From the NCBI GenBank assembly GCA_033085395.1, contig JANQBS010000046.1, positions 124,001 through 188,000 of the forward strand: a DNA stretch of 64,000 nucleotides, in the 5' to 3' direction. Source of the DNA: Xanthoparmelia taractica (lineage: Eukaryota; Ascomycota; Lecanoromycetes; Lecanorales; Parmeliaceae). Both the position numbers and the translations under genes were made by a program. Each line of letters starts with the position of its first letter. Position 1 is the first letter of the stretch. Of this stretch, positions 1 through 11,732 are shown piece by piece. The notes beneath the pieces were generated by a model. The model was not told where the DNA came from and made no database searches. It saw only the letters and a list, made by a program, of their open reading frames with translations.

Positions 1-395
1 TTTGCGCACTATATCCGTAATACTACCCAATGGCTCACTGCCGCCCTGAGAGTCTGCCATATCCTGAGGTGAACGATGTCTGGTCAACGAATGGGCCCTC
101 AAGGAGTTTGTTGCAGAGACGCCGAGGATCAATTTAGCGACCTACTTTAGGGCTAGGTGACCGCGTGAAGTGCTGATCGCGTCAGCGCGACGCGACATAA
201 TTTACAGAATGAAACCGCTTCGATTTGCAACTTCCTTCATCACACTTCAATCCACATCTGATTCCACACTTATTTCAGCGAATAATAGATCTCAATTTAT
301 TCGTTGCCAATGAGGTACTGCGCCAAAACCATAGCAATTGACTCTGCCTCTTCAGACAAGAACTGACATTCTTCAGTTCACCACTCCGACCCAAT
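1..395. other. Upstream region of MCM2
   Basis: There is no supported gene in this stretch. It is the promoter and 5' leader of the MCM2 gene that starts at 396. It contains a small cluster of CGCG elements at 161-195, listed separately. Confidence 0.5.
161..195. promoter_or_regulatory. MCB-like CGCG cluster upstream of MCM2
   Basis: CCGCGT lies at 161-166, TCGCGT at 177-182 and ACGCGA at 190-195; the last two are mutually inverted. ACGCGT/ACGCGA is the MBF (Mbp1-Swi6) element of G1/S genes in yeasts, and MCM genes are classic targets. The match is to the core only, and cell-cycle control is inferred. Confidence 0.35.
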
Positions 396-3177
396 ATGTC
401 TGCCGCAAATAGAGGAACTACCGCTCGCAATGGGCGCAAGCGATCAAGAGAGCCTGATGATGATATTCCATCTTCGTCCGCGGCTCCACCCTCAAGCCGT
501 GAGGGAAAATGTTGCCATCTCATAAGACTTGGTCGCTAACAAGCTACAGCGCCTCCCTCTTCGCCACCGATGATGCCTCTTGACGATGATGATGAAGGAT
601 TAGATCCAGATCGTGACCTCATTGGCGATATTGACGACGCCGACGAGATGGCAGAAGACGAAGCTGGGATTGATCTATTCGCAGACAACTTTGAGCGAGA
701 CTACAAAGCGCGAGAGAACGATGCGTATGGCGGTGCAGACATCGATGATGAAGGCGATTACGAAGGTCTCGATGAGGCGACCCGAAGACAACTGGACGCT
801 CGAATGAACAAACGGGATAGAGAATTGGCACGGCGACGGCGTATGCCAGCTGCGTTCTTGCAGGACGAGGATGAAGATGGAGAGATGGATCTTACAAGGC
901 AGCCCAGGCGAAGAAGACATCATTATGATGAAGAGCAAGAAGATGAAGAGATGGGAGAGGACATCATGGACGAAGAGCTTTCTCTGGAGACTTTACAAGA
1001 CGTCAAGGCTTCAAGCTTGACTGATTGGGTTGCTCTGCCGGCAGTGTATCGATCAATCTTCAGAGAGTTCAAATCCTTTCTCACCGAGTATACGGATGAC
1101 AATGGTACTTCGGTCTACGGCACTCGAGTGCGAACGCTGGGAGAAGTCAATGCAGAGTCTCTGGAAGTCTCATACGACCATCTTTCCGCATCAAAGGCCA
1201 TACTGGCGTACTTCCTTGCCAATGCTCCGGCTGAGGTTCTCAAGATATTCGATCAGGTCGCTATGGATGTGACTCTGCTGCATTACCCAGACTACGAGCG
1301 CATCCACTCCGAGATCCATGTCCGCATATCAGACTTACCAGTTCACTACACGCTTCGTCAACTTCGCCAGACGCACCTGAATTGTCTGGTTCGAGTTACT
1401 GGAGTTGTAACTCGACGAACAGGTGTTTTCCCACAATTGAAATACGTACGATTCGACTGCACAAAATGCGGTGTCACATTGGGCCCTTTCCAACAAGAAT
1501 CGAATGTCGAAGTCCGAATCTCCTATTGCCAGAACTGCCAATCTAGGGGCCCATTCACCCTGAATTCCGAAAAAACCATCTACCGCAACTACCAAAAGCT
1601 CACACTCCAGGAGTCGCCTGGTACCGTACCAGCCGGTCGTCTTCCTCGACACCGAGAGGTAATCCTCCTCTGGGACTTGATCGACTCAGCAAAGCCAGGA
1701 GAAGAAATCGAAGTAACAGGCATCTACCGCAACAGCTACGATGCCCAACTCAATAATCGCAACGGCTTCCCCGTCTTCGCCACTATCCTTGAGGCGAATC
1801 ACGTCGTGCAATCTCACGATCAGCTTGCTGGCTTCCGCCTCACCGAAGAAGACGAACGCGAGATCCGCGCCCTGTCTCGAGATCCCCAAATTGTAGACAA
1901 AATCATCGCTTCTATCGCTCCTAGCATTTATGGCCACAAAGACATCAAAACAGCCGTCGCTCTCTCGCTTTTCGGAGGCGTCAGCAAAGAAGCCCAGGGC
2001 AAACACAAGATCCGCGGTGACATCAATATCCTTCTACTCGGTGACCCGGGAACAGCCAAATCGCAAGTACTGAAATACATCGAGAAGACGGCTCACCGGG
2101 CCGTCTTCGCTACAGGTCAAGGTGCCAGCGCTGTCGGTCTCACAGCCAGCGTACGGCGGGATCCTTTGACACAGGAATGGACCCTCGAAGGCGGTGCCCT
2201 CGTCCTCGCAGACCGCGGTACCTGTTTGATCGACGAATTCGACAAAATGAACGACCAGGACCGCACTTCTATCCACGAAGCAATGGAACAACAAACGATC
2301 TCGATCTCTAAAGCTGGTATCGTAACCACGCTGCAGGCCCGCTGTGCCATTGTCGCTGCAGCCAATCCCATCGGTGGTAGATACAACAGCACCATTCCCT
2401 TCGCCCAGAATGTCGAACTCACCGAGCCCATACTCTCTCGTTTCGACATCCTCGTGGTCATCCGCGACACCGTCGACCCAGCAGAAGACGAGCGTCTAGC
2501 CTCCTTTGTCGTAAACTCCCATGGCCGCGCTCACCCATCCGCCAACGCCATTGACGCGAATCAGACCGCCATGGAGACTGAACATGAGACCGAGATGCGT
2601 GAACTACAGATCAATGGCGGGGAACCCAAGCAAGAAGGAGAGATACCGCAGGAGTTGTTGAGGAAGTATATCCTGTACGCAAGGGAGAAATGCAGACCGA
2701 AGCTTTATCAGATTGATCAGGACAAGGTGGCGAGGCTGTTTGCGGATATGAGGAGGGAGAGTTTGGCGACGGGCGCGTACCCTATTACTGTGAGTGCCCG
2801 CTATCTACCCTCTTCCTTCGGAACCCCAAGTGCTGATGAAGTGGGATGTTAGGTCCGTCATCTGGAAGCCATCATGCGCATCAGCGAGGCTTTCTGCAAG
2901 ATGCGTCTGTCTGAGTACTGCACTTCGCAGGATGTCGACCGCGCTATCGCAGTGACGGTGGATTCGTTCGTCGGTGCGCAGAAGGTCAGCTGTAAGAAGG
3001 CGTTGGCTAGGGCGTTTGCTAAGTATGTCCTCCCTTTCCAAATGCCATTATCAAAGGAAGGAAGAGGTTGCTGACGACTTGATCAGGTATACGCTTGCGA
3101 AACCGAGCTCGCAGAGGAGTCAGAATGGGAGGAACGGTCTCCGAACTGGGGCTCCGGCCACGGCTGTGATGGCTTAG
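396..3177 (+). CDS. mcm2: DNA replication licensing factor MCM2
   Basis: This is a subunit of the nuclear MCM2-7 replicative helicase loaded at origins in G1. Exons are 396-498, 550-2789, 2853-3022 and 3087-3177, giving 867 aa. The ATG at 396 is joined in frame across a 51-bp intron with a GCTAAC branch point. The N-terminus is acidic and disordered. A C4 zinc finger (CTKC...CQNC) lies near residue 337. The MCM AAA+ core has Walker A GDPGTAKS at about 532, Walker B CLIDEFDKM at about 593 and the SRFD arginine-finger motif at about 663. Exon 3 supplies the helical ARAFAKY region, and the last exon is a short basic tail. The zinc finger plus the acidic N-terminus distinguish MCM2 from its paralogues. 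The gene is transcribed toward the hydrolase at 3500-4754, with only about 320 bp between the stop codons. Confidence 0.97.
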
Positions 3178-3499
3178 CGTTTTCGTGCGTATGGATGGTA
3201 GAGCTGCGTTTTTTTTGCTGGGCGCTGTCACTTGTCCAACTCGACACTGTGGTTGGGTAGAATAGCATGACTGGAGGGATATGATGTCGGCTTTGCAACA
3301 GGGTCAAATGTTTTCCATCCAGCTTTCGCTGTGCTTCCCATGCTTAGAATTGTACGATAATGCAATGACAACATCGACAACGCTTTCCATAGCATTCATT
3401 CGTTCATTCATTTCTATAAACATCAGCCCCAACGACATGTAGCAGTCGTACCCCCATCTCAAACAATAGTCCACCTCATATATACGATCCACCACCCCT
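3178..3499. other. Convergent 3' intergenic region
   Basis: This is the gap between the stops of MCM2 (+) and the hydrolase (-). It is AT-richer than its flanks and shows no coding signal. It presumably holds both 3' UTRs and polyadenylation sites. Confidence 0.5.
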
Positions 3500-4754
3500 T
3501 CACACCCGCGCCTTCACAAAACCCCTAATAGCAGCACTCTGCTCCCCTCCCGCCCCAAGAGCCGACAGCACAGGCATATCATGCCACTCCCCCCCCGCAA
3601 TCACAACCGTCACCCCCTCCTCATGCACCGCCCGGAACCGCCTCCCCAGTTCCCGGATCTGATCCAGCAGAATCTCATCCCCGCCGCCCACAATCAGACA
3701 CTCCTTCACCACGCCATCTAAACCTATCCACCACTCTTGCTCCGCGACCATGGGCTCGCTGTATGCGTCGCCTTGTATTTTCCCGCCTTGGAAGGACTGG
3801 CTCCATAGGTCGCTTTGGGCGACGGAGACGATGTCTTTGTGCGCGTTGCTCGTGAAGCTGGGCCAGTCGTGGTGGAAACTGACCCACGGCGCCAATAGAA
3901 TAGCAGCGCGGATTCTTGCGCCGTTGTCGAACGTAAGCGGTTCGATATCGGGATGCGGATGCAGGATATGTGATAGCACGCCGACGGCTACGTTTGCGCC
4001 GGCGGAGTCCCCGGCTATGATGATGTTTTCCGGTGCATGGTGCAGGGATGTGATTGTGTGGCGGAGGAGGGATACGGCTTGGTGGAGTTGGCGCGGGTAG
4101 GTGGCTTGCGGGGCGAGGGTGTAGGAGAGCATGAGGGCGGAGAGGGAGGGGGAGGTGAGGGAGTCGACGAAGGTGAGGTGGCCGGGGTCTGGGGCCGTGT
4201 TGAAGCCGCCGCCTTTGGGAGACCGGGAGCGCGTTAGCGGAGAGGTCTTTGGGGAAAGAAGGGGTATGGAGGGGAGGGGAAGCTGGAGCTCACCGTGGTA
4301 CCAGAGGAGGACAATCTCGGCGGAGGGGTCGCCGAACCAGTAGGCTTTTGTGCCGTCTGGGAGCGTGACGTGTCTGGGGGTGAAGCCGCGTTTTTTGGCG
4401 TATGCGGGATATGATATATCGAGATCTGCGCCTATATACCTATTCCAAATGCTTTCAGTCAATTGCGATCTCTGGGTATATTGAGGGGTATTGGGAAGGT
4501 CTCACTGATGTTGCCGGACAGTCGTGTTCTTCATCAAGGTCCTTAATACCGCAATCTTGACACGGGTTACGTATCCCGCAGATCCAGATCCTCTAAAGAG
4601 GGCCGTGAAAAGGGTAATGAGGCCAACACCCACTGGAGTGGATTAGTACCCATGCTGTCATTGAGAATATGTGAGATGACGAACCAGCGCGAAGGATTGC
4701 GAAGACGAATGTTACTTTTTCGAACAGAGAGAGCTGGGGTTTCGCGCCAGCCAT
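3500..4754 (-). CDS. alpha/beta hydrolase, HGGG (hormone-sensitive lipase-like) family
   Basis: This is a predicted carboxylic-ester hydrolase of the alpha/beta hydrolase-3 family, resembling fungal steryl-acetyl-hydrolase-like enzymes. Exons (minus) are 4754-4685, 4632-4506, 4451-4294 and 4212-3500, giving 355 aa. Three introns were placed by frame. The splice at 4293/4213 is well supported because it creates the oxyanion-hole motif HGGGF near residue 118. The nucleophile elbow is GDSAG, the acid is probably the D of GGGDEILLDQ and the catalytic His is in GEWHD. The N-terminus has a hydrophobic, membrane-anchor-like segment (GVGLITLFTALF). The ATG at 4754 is the first in frame. Substrate is unknown. 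The bZIP gene immediately upstream is on the same strand, but no functional link can be shown. Confidence 0.88.
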
Positions 4755-5283
4755 GATGGGTAATGGATAGTAGATAGAGACAAAGGAGCAATGTTCAAGT
4801 CATATCAACAGACGAAGAGTGGAGAATTCGTGCTCTATATACATCACATGAACGGTATGTAAGTACAAAACTGCAGGTAATGGTTGATGGCTTCATGATT
4901 GAGGTCGGAATAACTGATAAGTCACCGAGGCTGCTGACCCCGCTTCTGTTGGTCGTTCAGGTAAAAAGCCAGAATAATCAGTTATTTTTCGGATAACCAT
5001 AGTTGATTACAGTATGATCATCCATCGAGCCGAGGAACAGAACCGGAAGGTGTTGCTTCTCGGACAGACAGGACGATGGGGGCAACTTTTTCGGCTCGTA
5101 TCATTGAATAGCCCAAATAAAATGCGTACATGACAATGCACACAGTTATATCTTTATAGATTAATAGATGATATATACGGAGTATGTACCACAAGGGCCT
5201 TGGCTGGAAAGATATTTGCGCGAATGTAGACGCTAGAAGTGTCCCCTCAACATGTGAGCACGAGGATCACAGAGGCCGCTCGG
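4755..5283. other. Intergenic region
   Basis: This is the promoter side of the hydrolase and the 3' side of the bZIP gene. It contains a TACGGAGTATGTAC word near 5175. No ORF here is convincing. Confidence 0.4.
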
Positions 5284-6892
5284 TCATGGAGTCCTCCTTC
5301 TACTATCCGGCTTAATCGTACAGGTCTCCGCCAAGCTGGGATGAGCCTTTGCGAATACCGGTCCCAGAGTCCAATTCTTCAAATCTCGTATATGCCTTTC
5401 AAATACGGGATTAATAAACAGCTCCTCGGTTCCTTCCTTAGAAAGCAGAGTATCAGGGGCCTCGTAAGTCCAGTTCAGCGACAAGGTTGTCGTATATGGA
5501 ATGAAAAAGTCGTCGAAGGGAACGCTTGGGTATATCTGCACCAATTTATCTCGCATGCGGGGCCAAGGCAGATAATCTATCCATGCAGGGTGCGCACTGA
5601 AAAGTTGAGATGGCCGAGGGGTGACCCACTCGGGCAGCCGCTCGTAATTTTCTTGCGTGGGTGAGATTTGCCATCGCATGATGAGGAACATAATATACCT
5701 ACAAGAATCAACATCCTCGTCTTCAAAGCAGTCTCCAGAGACTGTGGGAGTTGGTCTGGGCTTACAGGACCCCTATCTGCTCCGGAAGGGTGGATAGATC
5801 AGGGAAGGTGCTCAGCATGTCTGTGAACATCTTTGACAATGGATGCGAGGTCAGGCTACGCTGAGGCTTGAGTAGGGATACCACGCTCGGATATGCTGGT
5901 CCTACGAGCTCTCGATTCGGCATACCTTCGATTGCTCTTTGTCGTCGTTCACCCAAGAAGTCTAATAACAGGCCATCCAAAGGACATGTACGTTGTACAT
6001 TTTGGACAGGTACCGAGTATGCAAACATCTGGTTTCCATAATTATCACGAGTGCTATGACTCGGACTCAGAGTGTTCATCGGAAGAGCCGAGGATGGAGG
6101 CAGCGACGGTGTCCGGTCACCTTCATATTGCTGTCCTCTATCGCGGTTATCTTGCATGTTTTGTAGCACATATCCAACGTCGAGTTTCTCATATGAAGAG
6201 CGAGGCGGCTGGCGTTCAAGTACATCGCCTGGTGCGAACGGATTGGGCTGTGATGTGTACGTAGCCTGGGAGATAAAAGGAGGTGTATGCGTCTGAGCCT
6301 GATGGGGAGAACCGGTATACGTAGAAGAAGTCGATGCACCACTGGGGACGTTGCTATAAGCCGAAACATGTGGGCTGATTGGGTGCGCGGCATTGATTTC
6401 AGGTGATGAAATGCCGCCTGGCTCGTGGCATGGAGTTGCAATAGATCCTGGGTAGATGACCCGTTAGCTGCACGTTTACGGACGTCCTGTATGAGAGCAT
6501 CTACCTAGGATCGCATTTCCTCCGACTATTGGCACTATAATGCCGAGAATAGACTGCAATCTCTTTTTAATCTCCTCATTCTCAGCTTCCACCAGTTCCT
6601 TCTGGCGTAGAGCATTTTCAAGCTCCTGATACGGTTGCTGTGAGGTCAATTCCTGTATTCTCTTCTCCAGGGTCTCAATCTGACTCTTCGTTCTCTCCCT
6701 TATAGCCCTCTGAGCCTCTCTATCGTTTGCACGCTTCTTATTCAGTTGCTCGGGGGTGAGGTTGGCTACACCTCGCCCCGAAGTCAGTGTCCGTCTCTTT
6801 TTGCTGGAAGCTTGTGGGATTGTAGGAGAGTTGACGGGAATACTGTTGGAGGCTTGTCCAGGGTACTGCCGAGTGCTAGGCCCGGTATCCAT
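5284..6892 (-). CDS. bZIP transcription factor with C-terminal DUF3425
   Basis: This is a predicted nuclear DNA-binding regulator. Exons are 6892-6505, 6447-5766 and 5698-5284, giving 494 aa. The basic region (NKKRANDREAQRAIRERTK, residues about 51-69) is followed by a leucine-zipper-like coiled coil to about residue 112. The middle is Ser/Pro/Gln-rich and disordered. The last third matches the DUF3425 region usual in this Pezizomycotina family (LIMRWQISPTQENYERLPEW). Both introns (57 and 67 bp) restore the reading frame, and the first has a GCTAAC branch point. The ATG at 6892 was chosen because the frame further upstream begins only with GTG. Members of this family act in stress, development or secondary metabolism, but the targets of this one cannot be read from the sequence. 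Confidence 0.9.
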
Positions 6893-7197
6893 TAAAATTG
6901 GGTTCGAGACGGATTTGATTGCCCTTACGCGACGGAAAACGGTGCTGAGCTCTGTCACTGACTCCGTTTCCCGTCAGTTTGCTGCACGGATTGAGTCAGG
7001 TCGGCACGCCGGCCCTATTCCGAGACGCTAGTATTTCGCGATTCAATCGGAGACTTCTTTTCTCTCTATGGGTCAGGCTTGACGACTAGATCTAATCAGA
7101 ATTGTACAAGTACTTTATATACTTCTACGACGGGATCTCTCCCAATAACGCCTCGCTATGCACCTTGCACCATGCATCATGCAATCCAAGTCACACT
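6893..7197. other. Intergenic region
   Basis: About 300 bp separate the bZIP start from the GTP cyclohydrolase stop (both minus). I see only promoter and 3' UTR sequence. Confidence 0.4.
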
Positions 7198-8256
7198 TCA
7201 TCCAAGCATATGTCCCATTTTACCAATCTTTGTCCGTAGATACCCTTCGATCTCCTCGCTATGTATACCCTTCTTTCCGCCTGTCTTCCAAGCCAGCGGG
7301 ATCATAGCTACTCTCTCCTTGACGATGACCTCGCGGTTTGGGCCTTCAACCGCCCGTACTTTGTCCGGATTATTCGTAAGTAACTTGATGCCTGCATCTC
7401 CCCCTAATCCAAGATCTAGCAGCATCGCAGTGGCGAGTCCGTAGCTCCTTGCGTCTGCGGGATGTCGTAACATGAGATTGGCCTCAACAGTATCCCAGCC
7501 CAGATCTTGTACGTTGTAAGCTTTGAGCTTCTCCATCAACCCAATTCCTCGACCTTCTTGACGTAGATATACAATAACGCCTCCGGGCGACGAAGGTAGA
7601 GACATAAGCCTAGCGGCCTCGTCGAGTTGTTCTCCACAATCGCACCGTGCAGACCACGCTGTCTCGCCGGTATAGCATTCGGAGTGTATTCTAACTAGAG
7701 GTGATGATTGAACGACTGGATCTTTCGCCATGGAGGTAGACGGGCGTGACTCTGGATCAACTCGACTGGATGTTCTTCCAGGATGCAGCCTACCGGTGTA
7801 TGCGCCTCGTATCATGCGATCCATTTCTGTCTCGCCAGGCCGTGGCGCGTCCAAAGATCTTGACCGTATATTATTCCCAAATACAATAGCCAGATGCTCC
7901 TTATCGTCCACGTTGTTCTGGTATAGATGCAGAAACATTTCTGCGCCTGTCACCGTGGGTATTCTGGCGCGAACAACGCAATTGATCTCTGGGAGTGTGT
8001 CAAGAAGCTTTGGCGGTCTTTGAGATGCCGTATCAACCGGAATTGAGCGGGGTTCTTTGTGCGTTCTGGGCGTCACTGAACCCGGGGTAGATGGAGGAGT
8101 GAATGCTGGACTAACGACAGTCGGGGGGAGACGAATGTCGGAGCCGCCATTGTCAAGGCTGAACTCGGAGACATCTTTACTTGTCGAGGGCTCAGGGGAG
8201 TAGACCGGAGAGGCATGAGAGGGTAAATCTCGCATTAAGCCGGTCAGCGCAGGCAT
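7198..8256 (-). CDS. RIB1: GTP cyclohydrolase II (riboflavin biosynthesis)
   Basis: This enzyme opens GTP to 2,5-diamino-6-ribosylamino-4-pyrimidinone 5'-phosphate, formate and pyrophosphate, the first step of riboflavin synthesis. It is single-exon from the first in-frame ATG at 8256 (352 aa). Diagnostic motifs are RIHSECYTGE, the zinc-ligand set C...CDCGEQL, IVYLRQEGRGIGL and the C-terminal KLLTNNPDKV. About 100 residues at the N-terminus are Ser/Pro-rich and disordered, as in other fungal homologues. The frame stays open 63 bp upstream to 8319 but begins there with TTG, and a TAG closes it further up. Either translation starts at 8256 or a small upstream exon is missing from this model. 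Confidence 0.93.
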   Translation of the reverse strand: MPALTGLMRDLPSHASPVYSPEPSTSKDVSEFSLDNGGSDIRLPPTVVSPAFTPPSTPGSVTPRTHKEPRSIPVDTASQRPPKLLDTLPEINCVVRARIPTVTGAEMFLHLYQNNVDDKEHLAIVFGNNIRSRSLDAPRPGETEMDRMIRGAYTGRLHPGRTSSRVDPESRPSTSMAKDPVVQSSPLVRIHSECYTGETAWSARCDCGEQLDEAARLMSLPSSPGGVIVYLRQEGRGIGLMEKLKAYNVQDLGWDTVEANLMLRHPADARSYGLATAMLLDLGLGGDAGIKLLTNNPDKVRAVEGPNREVIVKERVAMIPLAWKTGGKKGIHSEEIEGYLRTKIGKMGHMLG

Positions 8257-9011
8257 CTCATTGTTTGTTAGAATGTCCTCGCCGACAGTTGGCTTTCTTG
8301 AGCGCAATGTTTTCGACAAGTGAGGGACAGGCGGCGGAGACTACGCCGGAGAGTCTTGGGCTGACCAGAGACCATGACAAAGCACACCACAATTCTTAGT
8401 CATTCTGAAGTGCCTTTCTCTCTGGCTTCAGTTCAGCACGTAGACATATTCTAGAGGTTGGGCCTTCTTGTCTGGTCATAGTATAAAGTGGAGCTTGGGA
8501 GTGTCCCCAACATTCGCTCCTCCATCGCCACTGTTCCCGGACGAGATGCAGTGGTCGAGTTTGGAAGGAGTTGAAAATTCTACTGGTCTCTTTGTTTCCT
8601 ATTGCTATATATAAGGATTCATATCGCTGTTTCGAAAGCGAAACCCATCGACTAAAGAAATTGGCAAGAAACATATATTTCGGTTTTCCTCACTCCCACT
8701 TCCATTTATCATCACCTTACCCCTGTGCATGCTTCATATCCTAAGTGCGCGTAACAATGCACCTCCTCACCTTCGTCCCAACCTACCTCCGCCTCCTCGT
8801 AACGACTCGCGTGGTGCAGTGCTCTAGGGTCTTTTCAGGCTTAGGAAAATGACTAGTGGATTTTGCTGAGTGCAACGAAGCCAAGGAGACAAGATAAGGA
8901 AGAGGTTAGGGTTCGGAAGTAGACTGGAGTTGGGACACTGGACGAAACAATGCTTGATTGTTCGCATGCATAGGTTTTTTCTATTCAAAGTCTCACGTTG
9001 GGAATATCACC
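8257..9011. other. Intergenic region
   Basis: This is the promoter of the GTP cyclohydrolase gene and the 3' flank of the alpha-galactosidase. Small ORFs here lack family features and good starts. Confidence 0.4.
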
Positions 9012-10794
9012 TTACAGCTCGTCCCTCTTCCTCATACCACTTCCACCACCTTGAGATCGCAAACGGTACACCGCCACCCCGTGACTAGGAATCGTAGCGC
9101 TCAGCGTTCCCATAGGCGCCATGGTCTTGACTTTAACCCCAAACAAGGCGGTATTGTTGGCGTTTAACCCGTCCGCGTAGCTGATTTGGGTAGCATTGTA
9201 TGTCTGCATTGGCAATGTCGAGTTGGCACTGGCTTCGCTCGTGGTGTTGGTACTATTCGTTTGCATGGTGAAGTTGCCACTGACGATGGCTTGTGCGGTG
9301 GCTTTGCTCATCCTGTTGGCCCATAGGTCGTATACGTCGTATGTCTGCTTGAGTTGAGGTACGGGGGCGTTCGAGCCGGTGGTGATTAGATCGATGAAAA
9401 CGTCGTTCATGGTGGCAGTCATTGTGGTGGCTTTTGGGCCTCCGTTCACGAAAGCAACGACATAGTCGCCATTCATCAATTGGCCAGTCCAGAATGACGT
9501 CTCTCCAGCGGTATAGGCATCGACAGAGTAAGTCTCATTCTGAGGTTGGACAGGTGACTGCCAAACACGCGTCACGGGCACACCGAGCGGGTCTTGGTTG
9601 ATGGCGATAATAGCGGGATTGGAATAAATGGAGAGAGTCTCAAGTGTCATCGTGGTTACATCAGTGCCCATGATTAACGGAGACTTGGCTAGAGCCCTGA
9701 AACCCAGGTCAGATGACATGCCGGAGCTTGGCAACAAGCCAAATATTGTGCTTACCACATGCTGAAGTGCGTCTTATATTCATCATCCGTCATGCCACTG
9801 TTGCCTACTTCCAGCATATCCAAGTCGTTCCAAGCCCCTGGTTGAGCCTTGTTCAGGATAGGAACCGCCTTATTGAGAATATTCATGACAGAGCAATGAT
9901 ATCCAGGCAAGCTGCATTCATACGTATCGCACGGGCAACGGGCATCAGGCCTGTCGAACGAGTCATACACATCGCCACTCATCCTCCAGCTGTTGGCGAT
10001 AGTCTGGGCCCAATCCCATGGATGGTCCTGGCCCCAGTTGCACATCGAGTAGAGAATAGGTCGGCCTAACAGTGTTAGCCCATACTCCGTACCGAACCCT
10101 TGGGAATGTTACCAGTCGCATTGAGCGCATCCGACATTGACTTATACCGATTGTAGGTAATAAGACCCGTGCCTTCCTGTCCCTCGTTGTAACAATTGTC
10201 GTACTTGAGGTAATCGACCCCCCAGCTGGCGAACGTTTGGGCGTCTTGTTTCTCCCTTCCCAGAGATGCAGCTTTTCGGTCTCAGTATTTGTCACAGCAG
10301 TAGAGATTCTAATCAGGATTTCGTACCGTATTGCGCGCAAGTGTATGTCCCAGCTGACGAATACATCCCCCATCCAAGCCCCATACCATGAACCTTTTCC
10401 GCAACTGCTGGGATTCCATCTGGGAACTTGGTAACGTTTGCTTTGAGAGTACCATTCGAGGTCCTGCCGTCGGACCAACAGTCATCTAGAATGATGTAGT
10501 AGTAGCCTGCAGACACACATCAGTATCCCTCTCTTTTGCTCTGCAGCATGCTGCGGTTTTCCTACCGAGATCTCGCAGCCCAAAGTCGACAATCTTTTGA
10601 GCGGTAGAAAGGATCAGCTCCTCGCTAACCTTACAGCCAAAAGCATTCCAATTGTCCCATCCCATTGCAGGCGTAAGGGCGAGTCCATTGTAGCTGGACG
10701 TGCCGGCAGCATCGCCATGAAGTGCGAGCGGCAGGAGCAGCGCTGCAGCGGTGGCCAGCCAGGTGAAGGATAGACGTGCCATAAAGATGCTCAT
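9012..10794 (-). CDS. Secreted alpha-galactosidase (GH27) with C-terminal RDEL
   Basis: This enzyme hydrolyses terminal alpha-1,6-galactose from melibiose, raffinose or galactomannan side chains. Exons are 10794-10566, 10506-10327, 10271-10113, 10065-9756 and 9696-9012. The protein is 520 aa from 10794, or 516 from the second ATG at 10782, which gives the cleaner signal peptide (MARLSFTWLATAAALLLPLA). Family motifs are PAMGWDNWNAFGC, LDDCW, YLKYDNC with the nucleophile Asp, SWRMSGDVYDSF carrying the probable acid/base Asp, and MCNWGQ. A C-terminal beta domain ends in SHGVAVYRL. There are many N-glycosylation sequons at about 9180-9300. The last residues are RKRDEL, resembling an ER-retrieval tetrapeptide, which is odd for a secreted enzyme. 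Confidence 0.95.
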
Positions 10795-11732
10795 TCACAG
10801 GGTCGAGGGCAGAGTCGAAGGGACCCATCTTGAAGGATATGCAGCCCTAAATGCTTTAACGAAGCAATGATGTGGGCTCAGCTTCCCCGCCTGTCAAAGT
10901 TTGATTGTTTTTTTCAGCTGCCCCCCTCCGTCTAGCAGAATTTGGGTAAAGGTCCACGGTACATAGGTACCTCATTGGCCAGTATTCGGGATAGCAGAGC
11001 CTTTGATGTCATCATTAGAGGCACAGACGGCCAGGGACCAAATCCCATGCCTTGTGTGACTTTGTGCCCTATTCGAGTGGGAGGTTGAAGCTCAAACTGA
11101 ACTCGCCGGCGGGAAGTATCCAAGCTACGAAGAATCACTAGCGGCCTACGAGCCTACTCTACTTGAATCGAGGGGATTGGGACTCCTTGGTCCAGAGGTT
11201 ATTGTCCATCATCGCGGCAAGGATGAGAAAGACGTTGTATGAACGTGATTGATATTCTATGTACCACACGGCGAGACCGCGCTTGCGCTCTTGCACGCCA
11301 AACCAACGCAGGGTCTTTCCCCCATCATTCTTTTATTGCAAGTCGTAATCATAATCGGATTCCATCGAAGGATTCAGCGCCAGCTGATCGGTAAGTCTAT
11401 TTGAATACAAAGGGTAATCACAATACAAGTAAAGTACTCGAAGAAAGCATATCCTGCCGATAGCGAGTGTCGAATAGGAAGCGGCTGTCATGTACTGGAA
11501 GCGAAAACGAATGTAACGAGTGACCTTCAAGGCTTTCCTGCTCTTCTATTGACATTGAAACCAAATGTTCAATAATCATGGGTTCATCCCATAACGTAGT
11601 GCGCCCTGCAATGACTTTGGGTATATTTCGTGAAGAAATGCAAGTCCAAAACTCCAAGGGATTCTATATCAATTCCAAATAAAAAGGGAAGAGGCCGCTG
11701 TTTGACTGACAGCAACCTCCATCGAGCCTGGA
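10795..11732. other. alpha-Galactosidase promoter and PLC 3' flank
   Basis: No gene is supported in these 938 bp. One CreA-like site lies at 10885-10890 and is listed separately. The remainder is presumed promoter and 3' UTR. Confidence 0.4.
10885..10890 (-). promoter_or_regulatory. Possible CreA/Mig1 site
   Basis: GCGGGG on the minus strand fits the SYGGRG consensus of the carbon-catabolite repressor CreA, about 90 bp upstream of the alpha-galactosidase start. Repression of such enzymes by glucose is well established. A single six-base match is weak evidence. Confidence 0.25.

Noticed and set aside
6893..6958. N-terminal extension of the bZIP protein
   Set aside because: The extension opens only with GTG. 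The ATG at 6892 is the first standard start.
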